Under the pieces are notes generated by a model that searched no databases, was not told the origin of the DNA, and saw only the letters and a program-made list of their open reading frames with translations. 41,963 nucleotides of DNA from an uncultured Lachnospiraceae bacterium (GTDB lineage Bacteria > Bacillota > Clostridia > Lachnospirales > Lachnospiraceae): positions 1 through 41,963 of the forward strand of contig CACWUI010000001.1 in assembly GCA_902764045.1 (NCBI GenBank), given 5' to 3'. The number at the start of each line of letters is the position of its first letter. Within the stretch, counting starts at the first letter, position 1. The position numbers were made by a program, and so were the translations under genes. Of the stretch, positions 32,235 to 41,210 are shown piece by piece.

Positions 32235-33548
32235 ATGATGAAGGAAGTAAAGATTGACATTGTTTCAGGGTTCCTGGGAGCAGGTAAGACGACTCTCATA
32301 AAAAAGCTTATCGCAGAGGCATTTCCCGGTGAAAAGGTGGTTCTTATCGAGAACGAATTCGGCGAGATAGGAGTGGATCAGGATTTCTTAAGCGATGCGG
32401 GCATCGAGATAAAAGAGATCAATTCCGGATGCATATGCTGTTCTCTTGTGGGTGATTTTGAAAAGGCCCTGGAAGAGGTTATCAAAACCTACGAGCCCGA
32501 CAGGATCATCATCGAGCCCTCAGGCGTGGGCAAGCTTTCGGACGTGATAAAGTCAGTTGAGAATATCAAAGACGACAGGATCAGATTAAACAGCGCCTCC
32601 ACCGTTGTGGATTCCGGAAAAGCAAAGATGTACAACAGAAACTTCGGTGAGTTCTTCAATAACCAGATCCAGTCTGCGGGAACCGTGATCTTAAGCCGTA
32701 CCCAGCTTACGGATGATTCGAAGGTTATGGATGCGGCAGAGATCGTACAGGGATTAAATGAGCACTGTTCCATCATTACGACCGAGTGGGACAAGCTGGA
32801 CGGTAAAAAGATCCTTTTACAGATGGAAGGCGGCGGAGACCTTATCGCCATGCTCATGGATGAGATAAGACATCCCGAGCGTCATTATCATGACCACGGT
32901 GACGGAAACTTCCACTATCATGATGATGAGGGAAATACCCATGAGGCCGGTGAGGATGAACATGACCACGATCATGATCACGAGCATCATCATGACCATG
33001 ATCATGAACACGAGCATCATCACGACCACGACCATGAACACGAGCATGATCACGACCACGATCACGACCATGATCACGAGCATCATCATGATCACGACCA
33101 CGATCATGAGCATGAGCATGATCACGGCCACGGCCATGACCATGAACACGAGCATCATCACGACCACGACCATGATCATGAGCACCACCATGATCACGAT
33201 CATGACCATGATCACGGTGACGGCTGCGGCTGCGGACATGACCACGGCCACGACCATCATCATCATGCAGCAGATGAGGTGTTTACAAGCTGGGGAATTG
33301 AAACTCCCGCAACCATTAAGAAAGAAGATCTGGAAAAGGTCCTTGATATACTTGCGGATGAGACCACATGCGGAACTGTCCTCAGAGCAAAGGGAATGCT
33401 TCCCGATGATGCAGGAAACTGGCATTTCTTTGATGTTACTCCCGGGGAGGTCGAGATAAGAGACGGGGTTCCCGAAACAACGGGAAAGATAGTCGTAGTA
33501 GGAACGGATCTGGACATCGATAAGATCAGAGGATTATTCGGTGTGTAA
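32235..33548 (+). CDS. COG0523 (CobW/ZNG1-type) metal-chaperone GTPase with long His-rich tract
   Basis: 437 residues from ATG 32235, set by GGAGG at 32225-32229; an ATG at 32223 overlaps that site. Walker A GFLGAGKTT, then ENEFGEIGVD, the metal motif SGCICC and the G-domain; a tract of about 125 residues with some 60 His (32883-33265; His-Asp and His-Glu repeats, plus a CGCGH pair); then a CobW C-terminal domain (SWGIETPATIKKEDLEKVLD ... FDVTPGEVEI). The His tract would bind many Zn or Ni ions. These GTPases deliver metal to target enzymes under metal limitation. Confidence 0.9.
   Translation: MMKEVKIDIVSGFLGAGKTTLIKKLIAEAFPGEKVVLIENEFGEIGVDQDFLSDAGIEIKEINSGCICCSLVGDFEKALEEVIKTYEPDRIIIEPSGVGKLSDVIKSVENIKDDRIRLNSASTVVDSGKAKMYNRNFGEFFNNQIQSAGTVILSRTQLTDDSKVMDAAEIVQGLNEHCSIITTEWDKLDGKKILLQMEGGGDLIAMLMDEIRHPERHYHDHGDGNFHYHDDEGNTHEAGEDEHDHDHDHEHHHDHDHEHEHHHDHDHEHEHDHDHDHDHDHEHHHDHDHDHEHEHDHGHGHDHEHEHHHDHDHDHEHHHDHDHDHDHGDGCGCGHDHGHDHHHHAADEVFTSWGIETPATIKKEDLEKVLDILADETTCGTVLRAKGMLPDDAGNWHFFDVTPGEVEIRDGVPETTGKIVVVGTDLDIDKIRGLFGV
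32883..33265 (+). repeat. DNA-level His/Asp-His/Glu codon repeats
   Basis: Tandem CAYGAY and CAYGAR triplet pairs with frequent silent T/C changes, giving an imperfect short repeat across about 380 bases. Silent variation suggests it is stable and selected for protein composition. Confidence 0.9.
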
Positions 33549-33567
33549 AAAAGGAGCGGTTTAGGAT

Positions 33568-34521
33568 ATGCCGGAGCAGGAAGAATATTTAATACCCATA
33601 TTTTTGATCAACGGACAGCTTGAGAGCGGGAAGACCACTTTTATTTCCGAACTTGTTAAGATGGGTCAGTTTGACGATGCCCAAAAGAAGCTTATCATCG
33701 CCCTTGAGGAAGGGGAGGTTGAGTACGACCTGAACCTTCTTCAGGAACACGGAGTGGACCTTGAGATCCTCACCGAAGAGGAGTTTACAAAGGAAAAGTT
33801 AGAGGAGCTGGAAGAAAAGTATAATCCCTGGGCAGTCATCATGGAGTATAACGGCATGTGGGATCCCGCAAAGATAGCCGAAGTGGGGCTGCTGGAGGGA
33901 TGGGCTCTTTATCAGACCATAACCATTATGAACGCAGAGACCTTTAAGCTCCAGTGGAGCAATATGCAGTCCATCATGGCAGAAACGGTAAAGACTGCGG
34001 AAAGCGTTGTTTTTAACCGCTGTGACTTAGAGACCATGGATCTGGGTTCTTACAGACGGAGCATGAAGGTACTTAATCCCGCCATAGACGTTATCTTTGA
34101 GGATAAGAACGGTGAGATCATTTCCGGGGTTAATGAGGTGCTTCCCTACGATATGGATGCGGATATCATTGATGTGGCGGATGTGGATTTCGGTATCTGG
34201 TTTGTGGATGCCAGAGAGCGCCATGAGGCCTATGACGGAAAGATTTTTCGGTTTAAGGCTCAGGTCTTCAGATTAAAAAACATGGACAAAAGCATATTTG
34301 TAGCTTCCAGAAAAGCCATGACCTGTTGTGAGGATGATATCGCAACGGTTGGTTTTATCACCGAAGACAGCCCGGAATGTTTCGAAAATGACCAATGGGT
34401 TTATCTTACGGTCCGTGTGGGCTATGAGCATAGAAACGAGTATAACGGGGTGGGCCCTGTTTTAAAGATCATTGAGGCGGAAAAAACAGAGCCTCCCAAG
34501 CAGGAGACAGTATTTTTTTAA
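33568..34521 (+). CDS. COG0523-like P-loop protein fused to a TIGR03943-like domain
   Basis: 317 residues, starting 19 bases after the His-rich GTPase with AAGGAG. N-terminal half: a CobW-type fold with Walker A as INGQLESGKTTF, VIMEYNGMWDP, and VVFNRCDL; it lacks the CxCC metal motif of its partner. The C-terminal half (from about residue 215) resembles the TIGR03943/YcgQ domain: GKIFRFKAQVFRLKNMDKSI and ARKAMTCCEDDIATVGFI, then WVYLTVRVGYE. TIGR03943 proteins usually pair with COG0523 GTPases and DUF318 permeases in metal-related operons; here the two functions appear joined. A metal trafficking role is inferred. Confidence 0.7.
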   Translation: MPEQEEYLIPIFLINGQLESGKTTFISELVKMGQFDDAQKKLIIALEEGEVEYDLNLLQEHGVDLEILTEEEFTKEKLEELEEKYNPWAVIMEYNGMWDPAKIAEVGLLEGWALYQTITIMNAETFKLQWSNMQSIMAETVKTAESVVFNRCDLETMDLGSYRRSMKVLNPAIDVIFEDKNGEIISGVNEVLPYDMDADIIDVADVDFGIWFVDARERHEAYDGKIFRFKAQVFRLKNMDKSIFVASRKAMTCCEDDIATVGFITEDSPECFENDQWVYLTVRVGYEHRNEYNGVGPVLKIIEAEKTEPPKQETVFF

Positions 34522-34536
34522 ACGGAGGATCGGATT

Positions 34537-35403
34537 TTGAAAATAAGAGATATATTTACACAGGATAAAAACACTCTTTCCTTTGAGGTGTTTCCTCCTA
34601 AAAAAGATACGGACTTTGCCATAGTGGAAAGAGCCGTGCTTGAAATGGCGGCAAAGCATCCGGATTACATGAGCGTGACCTACGGAGCGGGAGGATCCAC
34701 CCGTGACAACACCGTAAAGCTTGCGGGAGAGATACAGAGACTTTTCGGTGTGCCCACCATTGCCCATCTTACATGCGTGGGTGCTACAAAAGAGTCCATA
34801 CGAAAAGTCCTTGATGAGATGAAGTCCGCTGGGATAGAAAATGTCCTTGCCTTAAGGGGGGACAGACCTAAAGACTTTGAGGGCGAGCCCTTTACGGATT
34901 ATAAAAATGCGTCGGAGCTTACCCGGGACATAAAAGAATACGGAGATTTCTGTGTGGGCGGCGCGTGTTATCCGGAAGGGTATCCCGAGGATGACAGCAA
35001 AGACATTAACATTACCAACCTTAAGAAAAAGGTGGAGTCGGGCTGTGATTTTCTCACGACCCAGATGTTTTTTGATAACAATATTTTCTACAATTTTTTA
35101 TACAGGGTAAGGGAAAAAGAGATAAAGGTTCCCGTGGTCCCGGGGATAATGCCCGTTACAAAGCCCGTTCAGATAAAAAGAGCAATAGAACTCTCCGGAA
35201 CCAATGTGCCGGAGAGATTTAAGAACCTGGTTGACAGATTCGGCCACAACGATGCCGCCATGAGACAGGCAGGCATCGCTTATGCCACGGACCAGATCAT
35301 TGACCTGTATGCAAACGGGGTTAAGCATATACACGTTTATTCCATGAACAAGCCTGACATAGCCGAGGCCATAAGGGCAAATGTTTCAGAGATTTTAGGA
35401 TAA
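34537..35403 (+). CDS. metF: 5,10-methylenetetrahydrofolate reductase
   Basis: 288 residues from TTG 34537, with ACGGAGGATC 8-12 bases upstream. Family blocks: SFEVFPPKKDTDF, YMSVTYGAGGSTRDNT, AHLTCVGATKESI, NVLALRGDRP, and later DFLTTQMFFDN, VPGIMPV. It reduces methylene-THF to methyl-THF for methionine synthesis, or for the Wood-Ljungdahl pathway if present. Confidence 0.95.
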   Translation: MKIRDIFTQDKNTLSFEVFPPKKDTDFAIVERAVLEMAAKHPDYMSVTYGAGGSTRDNTVKLAGEIQRLFGVPTIAHLTCVGATKESIRKVLDEMKSAGIENVLALRGDRPKDFEGEPFTDYKNASELTRDIKEYGDFCVGGACYPEGYPEDDSKDINITNLKKKVESGCDFLTTQMFFDNNIFYNFLYRVREKEIKVPVVPGIMPVTKPVQIKRAIELSGTNVPERFKNLVDRFGHNDAAMRQAGIAYATDQIIDLYANGVKHIHVYSMNKPDIAEAIRANVSEILG

Positions 35404-35413
35404 GGAGGCAGGT

Positions 35414-36637
35414 ATGAACAACATACTTATTGCACAGTCCGGCGGACCCACCGCAGCCATTAATGCAGCCCTTGCGGGGATCTTAAGCGGAGCCCTGGGA
35501 TCGGAGGAGGCGGGCGAGATCTTCGGCGGTGTAAATGGTATCCAGGGAATACTTGAAGAAAATATCATCAGCCTGACGGAAAGATTCGGGGATGACAGGG
35601 ATGCCTTAAGACGCCTTTATTTTACTCCCGATATGTATCTGAAATCCTGCCGTTACAAACTTAAAAAACCGGATGAGGACGACAGCGATTATGCAAGACT
35701 TACGGAGATCTTCAAGAAATACAATATAGGCATGTTCTTTTATATAGGCGGCAACGATTCCATGGACACTGTGGCCCGTATAAAAGCATATACTGAAAAA
35801 CAGGGACTTGACATAAAGGTCATCGGCGTTCCCAAGACCATCGACAATGACCTGGTGGAGATAGATCATTCTCCGGGATTCGGTTCGGCGGTCAAGTACG
35901 TTGCAACAAGTGTAAGGGAGATAATGATGGATACGGGGCTTTACCCTTCCGAAAATGTTACCGTGGTTGAGATAATGGGGAGGGACTCCGGGTGGCTTAC
36001 GGCAGCGGCAGTACTGGCGCCTCCCGAAAACTTCCCTTCAGAACCGATCATCTGTCTTCCCGAGGTTCCTTTTGATAAGGACAGGTTTATCGACAGGGTA
36101 AACGAAGAGGTTCAAAAATGCGGTTTTGCGGTTGTGGCAGTATCGGAAGGCCTAAGAGACGATTCCGGGAATTACATTGCCGAAGCCTCAGCCGGTGTGG
36201 ACAGATTCGGTCATCCCCAGCTCGGAGGAGCCGCCACGGCACTTGCATCCATGCTGAGGGAAAAGTCAGAATATAAGATACGGACAGTAGAATTGGGCAT
36301 GGCCCAAAGGTCTGCGGGTCATATCTCATCGGAAACTGATCTCAAGGAAAGCTTCACATTGGGAGAGAATGCATTTAAGTACGCCTCCGAAGGAAAGAGC
36401 GGTATAATGGCTACCCTTAAAAGAACAGGCGATGAGCCCTACACCGTTGAGTACGGTTTTGCGGATGTAACGGAAGTGGCAAATAAAGTAAAGGATGTAC
36501 CGAAGGACTGGATGGATGAGGATAACTTCACCGTCACGGTGGAAATGGTACAGTATCTTAAGCCCCTGATACAGGGCGAGACGGAGATTGATTACAAGGA
36601 AGGTCTGCCTGATTATCTTTATGACAGACACAATTGA
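35414..36637 (+). CDS. 6-phosphofructokinase, PPi-dependent type
   Basis: 407 residues, GGAGG upstream. Opening AQSGGPTAAINAALAGIL. The donor-site residues are of the PPi type: GGNDSMDT (Asp where ATP enzymes have Gly) and PKTIDNDL (Lys where ATP enzymes have Gly). MGRDSGWLTAAA and ELGMAQRSAGHISS follow. It would allow reversible fructose-6-phosphate phosphorylation with pyrophosphate. Donor choice is inferred from these residues. Confidence 0.9.
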   Translation: MNNILIAQSGGPTAAINAALAGILSGALGSEEAGEIFGGVNGIQGILEENIISLTERFGDDRDALRRLYFTPDMYLKSCRYKLKKPDEDDSDYARLTEIFKKYNIGMFFYIGGNDSMDTVARIKAYTEKQGLDIKVIGVPKTIDNDLVEIDHSPGFGSAVKYVATSVREIMMDTGLYPSENVTVVEIMGRDSGWLTAAAVLAPPENFPSEPIICLPEVPFDKDRFIDRVNEEVQKCGFAVVAVSEGLRDDSGNYIAEASAGVDRFGHPQLGGAATALASMLREKSEYKIRTVELGMAQRSAGHISSETDLKESFTLGENAFKYASEGKSGIMATLKRTGDEPYTVEYGFADVTEVANKVKDVPKDWMDEDNFTVTVEMVQYLKPLIQGETEIDYKEGLPDYLYDRHN

Positions 36638-36655
36638 AGCAAGAGGTAAAAAAAG

Positions 36656-37645
36656 GTGAGGATTCACACTGAGGTCAATGAACCGGTTGTAAAACTGGAG
36701 CCGCTGTTTAAGGAATATCTCTGGGGCGGCAATCATCTCAAGGAAAAATTCGGAAAAAAGTATGCCGGTGATATTGCCGAAAGCTGGGAGCTGTCCGCCC
36801 ACAGTCAGGGCGTGAGCAAGATCGCAGACGGCGATATGAAGGGACACTTCTTTACCGATTATCTTCAGGTAATAGGTAAAAAGGGTCTGGGGACCAATGC
36901 CAACAGATACGATAAGTTTCCCATACTCATCAAATTTATTGATGCGGCAAGGCTTCTTTCCATTCAGGTGCACCCGGACAATCTTTATGCCCTTCAGGTA
37001 GAAGGTGAATACGGAAAAAACGAGATGTGGTATGTGGTTGATGCGAAGCCGGATGCCTTTCTTTATTATGGTCTTAAAGAGTCCCTTACCAAGCAGGAAT
37101 TGCGGGAACGGATAGAAAACAAGACCTTAAAGGAAGTATTAAATAAGGTCCCCGTTCAGGCAGGAGATGCCCTGTTTGTCAAGGCAGGAGTGATACATGC
37201 CATAGGAGAGGGCATGATAATCTGCGAGATACAGCAGAATTCCAATCTTACCTATCGTATTGATGATTTCGGAAGAAAGGATAAGTACGGGAACTTAAGA
37301 GAACTTCATATCGATAAGGCTCTGGCTTCCACTGATATCGATCTGAATGTGGCACTTGCAAAGATAGGTCCCATAAAATCATCTGTCGGTGAAAAAGAAA
37401 AGACCAGGCTTGTTGAAAGCATTTATTTTACCGTTGACCTTATTAAGAATCAGTCGGTGCATGAGGTGAAGGTTGACAGAACATCCTTTGTGGCGCTTGT
37501 CTTTATGAAGGGCGAAGGATTATTAAAGTCAAGTGACACGGGACTGGGGCACCACTTTAAAGCGGGAGATACTTTTTTTGTGACGGCAGGTGAAAGGACC
37601 GTAATAGTGGACGGCAGTTCAGAGTTCCTGACAGTGAGGATATAA
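36656..37645 (+). CDS. manA: Mannose-6-phosphate isomerase, class I
   Basis: 329 residues from GTG 36656 with AAGAGG upstream. Type I features: LKEYLWGGNHLKEKFGKK-type opening, the Zn ligands in SIQVHPDN and the GKNEMWYV block, and GVIHAIGEGMIICEIQQNSN then TYRIDDFGR. It interconverts fructose-6-P and mannose-6-P, linking to the downstream mannosyltransferase-like gene. Confidence 0.9.
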   Translation: MRIHTEVNEPVVKLEPLFKEYLWGGNHLKEKFGKKYAGDIAESWELSAHSQGVSKIADGDMKGHFFTDYLQVIGKKGLGTNANRYDKFPILIKFIDAARLLSIQVHPDNLYALQVEGEYGKNEMWYVVDAKPDAFLYYGLKESLTKQELRERIENKTLKEVLNKVPVQAGDALFVKAGVIHAIGEGMIICEIQQNSNLTYRIDDFGRKDKYGNLRELHIDKALASTDIDLNVALAKIGPIKSSVGEKEKTRLVESIYFTVDLIKNQSVHEVKVDRTSFVALVFMKGEGLLKSSDTGLGHHFKAGDTFFVTAGERTVIVDGSSEFLTVRI

Positions 37646-37659
37646 CAGGTGTATTACTT

Positions 37660-37812
37660 ATGAAGAAATTTTTATTGTATCTGGCATGTGCCGGATTGGT
37701 CGCATTTTTTGTCACGGTGCTGGTACTGGGAAAAGACCTGAAGGTTACAAAGCAGTATCGTGATTTCTATATAGACCATACTGTGACCAAATGGAAATAC
37801 GAGGAGAAATAA
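37660..37812 (+). CDS. Small single-pass membrane protein, 50 residues
   Basis: ATG 37660 follows manA by 14 bases and its TAA is one base before the next ATG. Residues 3-24 are a hydrophobic helix (LLYLACAGLVAFFVTVLVL) followed by a charged tail with KQYRDFYIDHTVTKWKYEEK. The tight spacing between two genes argues it is real; it may assist the adjacent membrane mannosyltransferase. Family not recognised. Confidence 0.7.
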   Translation: MKKFLLYLACAGLVAFFVTVLVLGKDLKVTKQYRDFYIDHTVTKWKYEEK

Positions 37813-37813
37813 A

Positions 37814-38989
37814 ATGAGCACAAGATCAGGCGGAATTATTTTTCCGAAGATACTGCTGATATATATAATAACCAGAGGGATCACGGCAGGTGTTTATTTC
37901 GCATACTGTGCCATCTTTAATGAAACCGGCGGTTTTGAGCACGTATTCGGAAGATGGGATACTGAGCATTATATGGACATCGTAAACAACGGATACCATT
38001 TGCCGAACAGGGCGGACGGAATGGCCAACTGGGCATTTTTCCCCCTGTTTCCTATTTGCTGCAGGGGCGTAATGGCCATTACCGGTGGAGCCCTTTCCGC
38101 ATTTTGGTGCGGTATGATAGTGTCCAATATATGTCTCATTATCTCTTCGTATTTTGCCGTAAAGCTGATAAGAGAACGGGGGCTTACCCAAAAGGAAAGA
38201 GGTTTTGTGTTTTCCGGTCTTGCCGGGGACGGGCTTCTTCTTGCCTGGTTTCTGATGCTGGCACCCCTTACGGTGTATTTTTGCGTACCCTACACGGAAA
38301 GCCTTTTTGTGATGCTCATAGTTTTGTTCTTTTATGCTGCGCAAAAAGAGATGTTTCCTTTGGCAGGGATATTTGCCATGCTGGCAGGAGCCACAAGAAG
38401 TGTGGGACTGGTATTGGTCATCCCTCTTATCATGGCCATGTACACATCTTATAAAAATGAAACGGGTTCGGGAAATATCTTCAAATACATCGGAAGCATT
38501 TTCGCAAGACCCTCCCGGCTGCTGTCCATTCTTTTAGTGCCGGCGGGGCTGTTCGGGTATATGCTTTATCTTTATTATTTTCTGGGTGACATGCTGGCAT
38601 TTGTTCATGTCCAGTATGCCTGGAGACATGAGAAATTCCTTCCGGTGGTGGGGGTGTTTAAAAAGTACCTGTTTTCATTGGAAGAGCCCCATTATATGAT
38701 AAGCGCATGGATATGTATCGCTGTCTTTGCTCTGTATGTGTGGATGTTCGTAAAAGGATTAAGGAAAGAGGCGGTCTTCGGAGCGGTGGCTCTTCTTATA
38801 CCCTTAAGTTCACATATGATGAGCACCCCCCGTTTTATAAGCGGGTCTTTTGTGGTCTGGATGGGACTGTACTACGCTATCAAATGCATGAAATCAGGGG
38901 CTGCGCAGATGATCTCCGTCACGGCCCTGTACGCCGGGGGGATAATAACTATCGGCATGTGGTGTGCACAGGCGGGATTTGTGATGTAA
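37814..38989 (+). CDS. PIG-V/GPI18-like membrane mannosyltransferase
   Basis: 391 residues with about nine membrane helices. The luminal-type motif FGRWDTEHYMDIVNNGY close to the N-terminus and FFPLFPICCR, then VPYTESLFVMLIV, match the PIG-V family of polyprenol-phosphate-mannose-dependent transferases, to which bacterial homologues of unknown acceptor belong. Its position one base after the small membrane gene and just downstream of manA supports a role in mannosylating an envelope component. Acceptor unknown. Confidence 0.75.
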   Translation: MSTRSGGIIFPKILLIYIITRGITAGVYFAYCAIFNETGGFEHVFGRWDTEHYMDIVNNGYHLPNRADGMANWAFFPLFPICCRGVMAITGGALSAFWCGMIVSNICLIISSYFAVKLIRERGLTQKERGFVFSGLAGDGLLLAWFLMLAPLTVYFCVPYTESLFVMLIVLFFYAAQKEMFPLAGIFAMLAGATRSVGLVLVIPLIMAMYTSYKNETGSGNIFKYIGSIFARPSRLLSILLVPAGLFGYMLYLYYFLGDMLAFVHVQYAWRHEKFLPVVGVFKKYLFSLEEPHYMISAWICIAVFALYVWMFVKGLRKEAVFGAVALLIPLSSHMMSTPRFISGSFVVWMGLYYAIKCMKSGAAQMISVTALYAGGIITIGMWCAQAGFVM

Positions 38990-39016
38990 AATGTTGTCAT
39001 GTTCGGAGGTTGATCC

Positions 39017-39499
39017 ATGAAGAAAATATTATCGTTTATTATATCCTCTGTTTTAATACTGATGCTGGCGGCAGGCCTCGCCGGGTGCGACCATTCGGAG
39101 CATACGGGACACACGGAGTCCATAAAGACGGTTGAATCGTCAGAAACAGTTTCCGCGCCGGATGAGAGCGGAAGCTATACCTCCATGTCCGAGGTGGCGG
39201 CGTATATCCATGAATACGGTCATTTGCCGGATAACTACATCACAAAAAGCGAAGCAAAAAAGCTGGGCTGGAAGTCACAGGAGGGAAACCTGTGGGAGGT
39301 GGCTCCGGGTAAAAGCATAGGCGGTGACACCTTCAGCAATTACGAAGGTCTTTTGCCTAAGGCTTCAAAGAGAAAATACCGGGAATGCGATATTGATTAC
39401 AACGGCGGCGCGCGGAACGGAAAACGCATCGTATATTCAAATGACGGTCTGATCTTTTATACACAGGATCATTACAAATCCTATACGCAGCTTTATTGA
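39017..39499 (+). CDS. Barnase-type ribonuclease, lipoprotein form
   Basis: 160 residues. Signal peptide with lipobox LAGC (Cys 24), then a Ser/Glu spacer to about residue 50, then the barnase/binase domain: LPDNYITKSEAKKLGW, PGKSIGGDTFSNYEGLLP, RECDIDYNGG, RNGKRIVYS and TQDHYKSYTQLY. Compared with B. amyloliquefaciens barnase the catalytic Glu73, Arg83, Arg87, His102 and Lys27 have counterparts, while Arg59 is Tyr. It would be a cell-surface RNase, toxic if kept inside. The next gene codes its inhibitor. Confidence 0.9.
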   Translation: MKKILSFIISSVLILMLAAGLAGCDHSEHTGHTESIKTVESSETVSAPDESGSYTSMSEVAAYIHEYGHLPDNYITKSEAKKLGWKSQEGNLWEVAPGKSIGGDTFSNYEGLLPKASKRKYRECDIDYNGGARNGKRIVYSNDGLIFYTQDHYKSYTQLY

Positions 39500-39514
39500 T
39501 ATACGGAGAGTATT

Positions 39515-39796
39515 ATGAAAGAGATAACATTGGATTTTAAAGAGTTTATGTCGATGAAAGAGGCTCATGCATATATTGCCGGAAAGCTGGATCTTCCGGA
39601 TTATTACGGTGCAAACCTGGACGCCCTGTTTGAGTGTCTTACCGACATAAGCGAGGATGTGAAGATAAAGATAATTAACTGCGACCTGACGGACAAAGAT
39701 GATAATTCCCTGGTAAATGTTTTCTGGGATGCGGATTATGAAAATAAGAATCTGCAGGTTGAAGTTGAAAGGCGGATGATACGGAATGAAGATTGA
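39515..39796 (+). CDS. Barstar-family ribonuclease inhibitor
   Basis: 93 residues with the barstar core LPDYYGANLDALFECLTDI: the Tyr pair and Asp35 of barstar are kept and Asp39 is Glu. It would block the barnase active site before export. It starts 15 bases after the RNase gene and overlaps cca by 11 bases. Confidence 0.9.
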   Translation: MKEITLDFKEFMSMKEAHAYIAGKLDLPDYYGANLDALFECLTDISEDVKIKIINCDLTDKDDNSLVNVFWDADYENKNLQVEVERRMIRNED

Positions 39797-41033
39797 AATG
39801 CCAAAGGACGTGGCATCCATAATATCAAGGCTGCAGCATGCGGGGCATGAAGCCTATATCGTAGGGGGCTGCGTAAGGGATACCCTCATGGGCCGGGAGC
39901 CGGAGGATTGGGATATCACCACCTCCGCAAAGCCTGAAGAGGTAAAGGTGATCTTTATCAAGACCATTGACACGGGTATCAGGCACGGTACGGTAACTGT
40001 GCTTGTAAACGGCAACGGATATGAGGTGACCACCTACAGGATAGACGGGGATTATGCGGACGGCAGGCACCCGGATAATGTGAAGTTTACAAGAAGCTTA
40101 AGAGAGGATCTTAAGAGACGGGACTTCACCATAAATGCCATTGCCTATAATGATGAAAACGGAATAAGGGATGACTTTGACGGTATACCGGATCTGCAGA
40201 GACATATCATAAGGGCGGTGGGTGATCCCTTCGAGAGATTTTCGGAGGATGCCCTGCGCATGATGCGGGCCATAAGATTTTCCGCCCAGCTGGGATTTAA
40301 TATCGATATCGACACGTATCAGGCGATCAAGGTGATGTCGGAAGGGATCAAGAATGTGAGCATGGAGCGTGTCCAGGCAGAGCTTGCGAAGACCATTCTG
40401 TCGGATCATCCCGAGTGCGTTTCCGAGTACCGGTTGACGGGGCTTTTTGCGGAGATATTGCCAAGCATAAATGCAGTTTTGGGATCCAAGGATGCGGACA
40501 AGATCCGTTCCATGCTCCGTTATATGCCGAGCACGCCTGTCATGAGGTATGCGGCTCTTCTCGGGACACTCAGATCCGAGGAGGCACGGGAAGCCATGAA
40601 GACCTTAAAGATAGATAACAATACCACTGATACGGTGACAAAGATCATTAAGTATTCGGGTGAGGAGGAGACCTTAGGGGAGAATGAGTTTGCCGTGAGG
40701 GAAGCCATGTACCGTCACGGTCCGAGGCTTATGGAATATCTTTTTGTTTATTCCGAAGCGGAGATCCTTACCAAGGAAGAAGTTACCGGGCTTAATATGC
40801 GTGGCAGCCGGAACCATCTGAAGACCATCAGAAGATATTATGATGAGATAATGGAGAGGGGAGACTGTATCAGTCTTAGGGATCTGGATGTGACGGGGGA
40901 TGATCTTTTGGAGCGTGGCTACAGCGGAAAGAAGATAGGGGAGACCCTGGACTGGCTGATGCATATCGTTCTTGAGAATCCCAAGCTGAATGATAAGGAG
41001 ACGCTGTTGGATATGCTGGATGCGGGGATCTGA
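39786..41033 (+). CDS. cca: CCA-adding tRNA nucleotidyltransferase
   Basis: 415 residues. Pol-beta head VGGCVRDTLMGREPEDWDIT, RRDFTINAIAYN, IRAVGDPFERFSEDALRMMR then AIRFSAQLGF. It adds or repairs the tRNA 3' CCA. It starts inside the barstar gene (ATGAAG at 39786), so it is translationally coupled to it. The C-terminal part lacks a clear HD phosphohydrolase motif. Confidence 0.9.
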   Translation: MKIEMPKDVASIISRLQHAGHEAYIVGGCVRDTLMGREPEDWDITTSAKPEEVKVIFIKTIDTGIRHGTVTVLVNGNGYEVTTYRIDGDYADGRHPDNVKFTRSLREDLKRRDFTINAIAYNDENGIRDDFDGIPDLQRHIIRAVGDPFERFSEDALRMMRAIRFSAQLGFNIDIDTYQAIKVMSEGIKNVSMERVQAELAKTILSDHPECVSEYRLTGLFAEILPSINAVLGSKDADKIRSMLRYMPSTPVMRYAALLGTLRSEEAREAMKTLKIDNNTTDTVTKIIKYSGEEETLGENEFAVREAMYRHGPRLMEYLFVYSEAEILTKEEVTGLNMRGSRNHLKTIRRYYDEIMERGDCISLRDLDVTGDDLLERGYSGKKIGETLDWLMHIVLENPKLNDKETLLDMLDAGI

Positions 41034-41094
41034 GTTATAACAGTAACCGGGAACTTTGTAAGACGGAACACGGCAACGGTCTTTTCAGGATGAT

Positions 41095-41123
41095 TTGACA
41101 AACCCTTTGAATTCCTGTAATAT
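41095..41123 (+). promoter_or_regulatory. Promoter of the L21-L27 operon
   Basis: TTGACA (41095-41100), 17-base spacer, TAATAT (41118-41123). Confidence 0.8.
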
Positions 41124-41205
41124 ATCAAGGCATGCCGCCCGGGCAGGGTCAGTAAAGCGGGATCGGACGATTCCCCCCATAACCGGCGAATAAATAGTCA
41201 GGAGG
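41124..41205 (+). promoter_or_regulatory. Leader of the L21 gene, probable L21-type leader RNA
   Basis: About 80 bases of untranslated leader with G/C-rich pairable blocks (GCCGCCCGGGC, then CCCCCCATAACCGGCG) between the promoter and the AGGAGG site. Firmicutes L21 operons often carry an autoregulatory L21 leader; the fold was not computed. Confidence 0.5.
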
Positions 41206-41210
41206 ATATT

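Noticed and set aside
32489..33459. Long open frames on other strands and frames across the His-rich tract
   Set aside because: They arise from the CAY-GAY codon repeats, giving runs of Met/Val or Thr/Met, and have no start signals.
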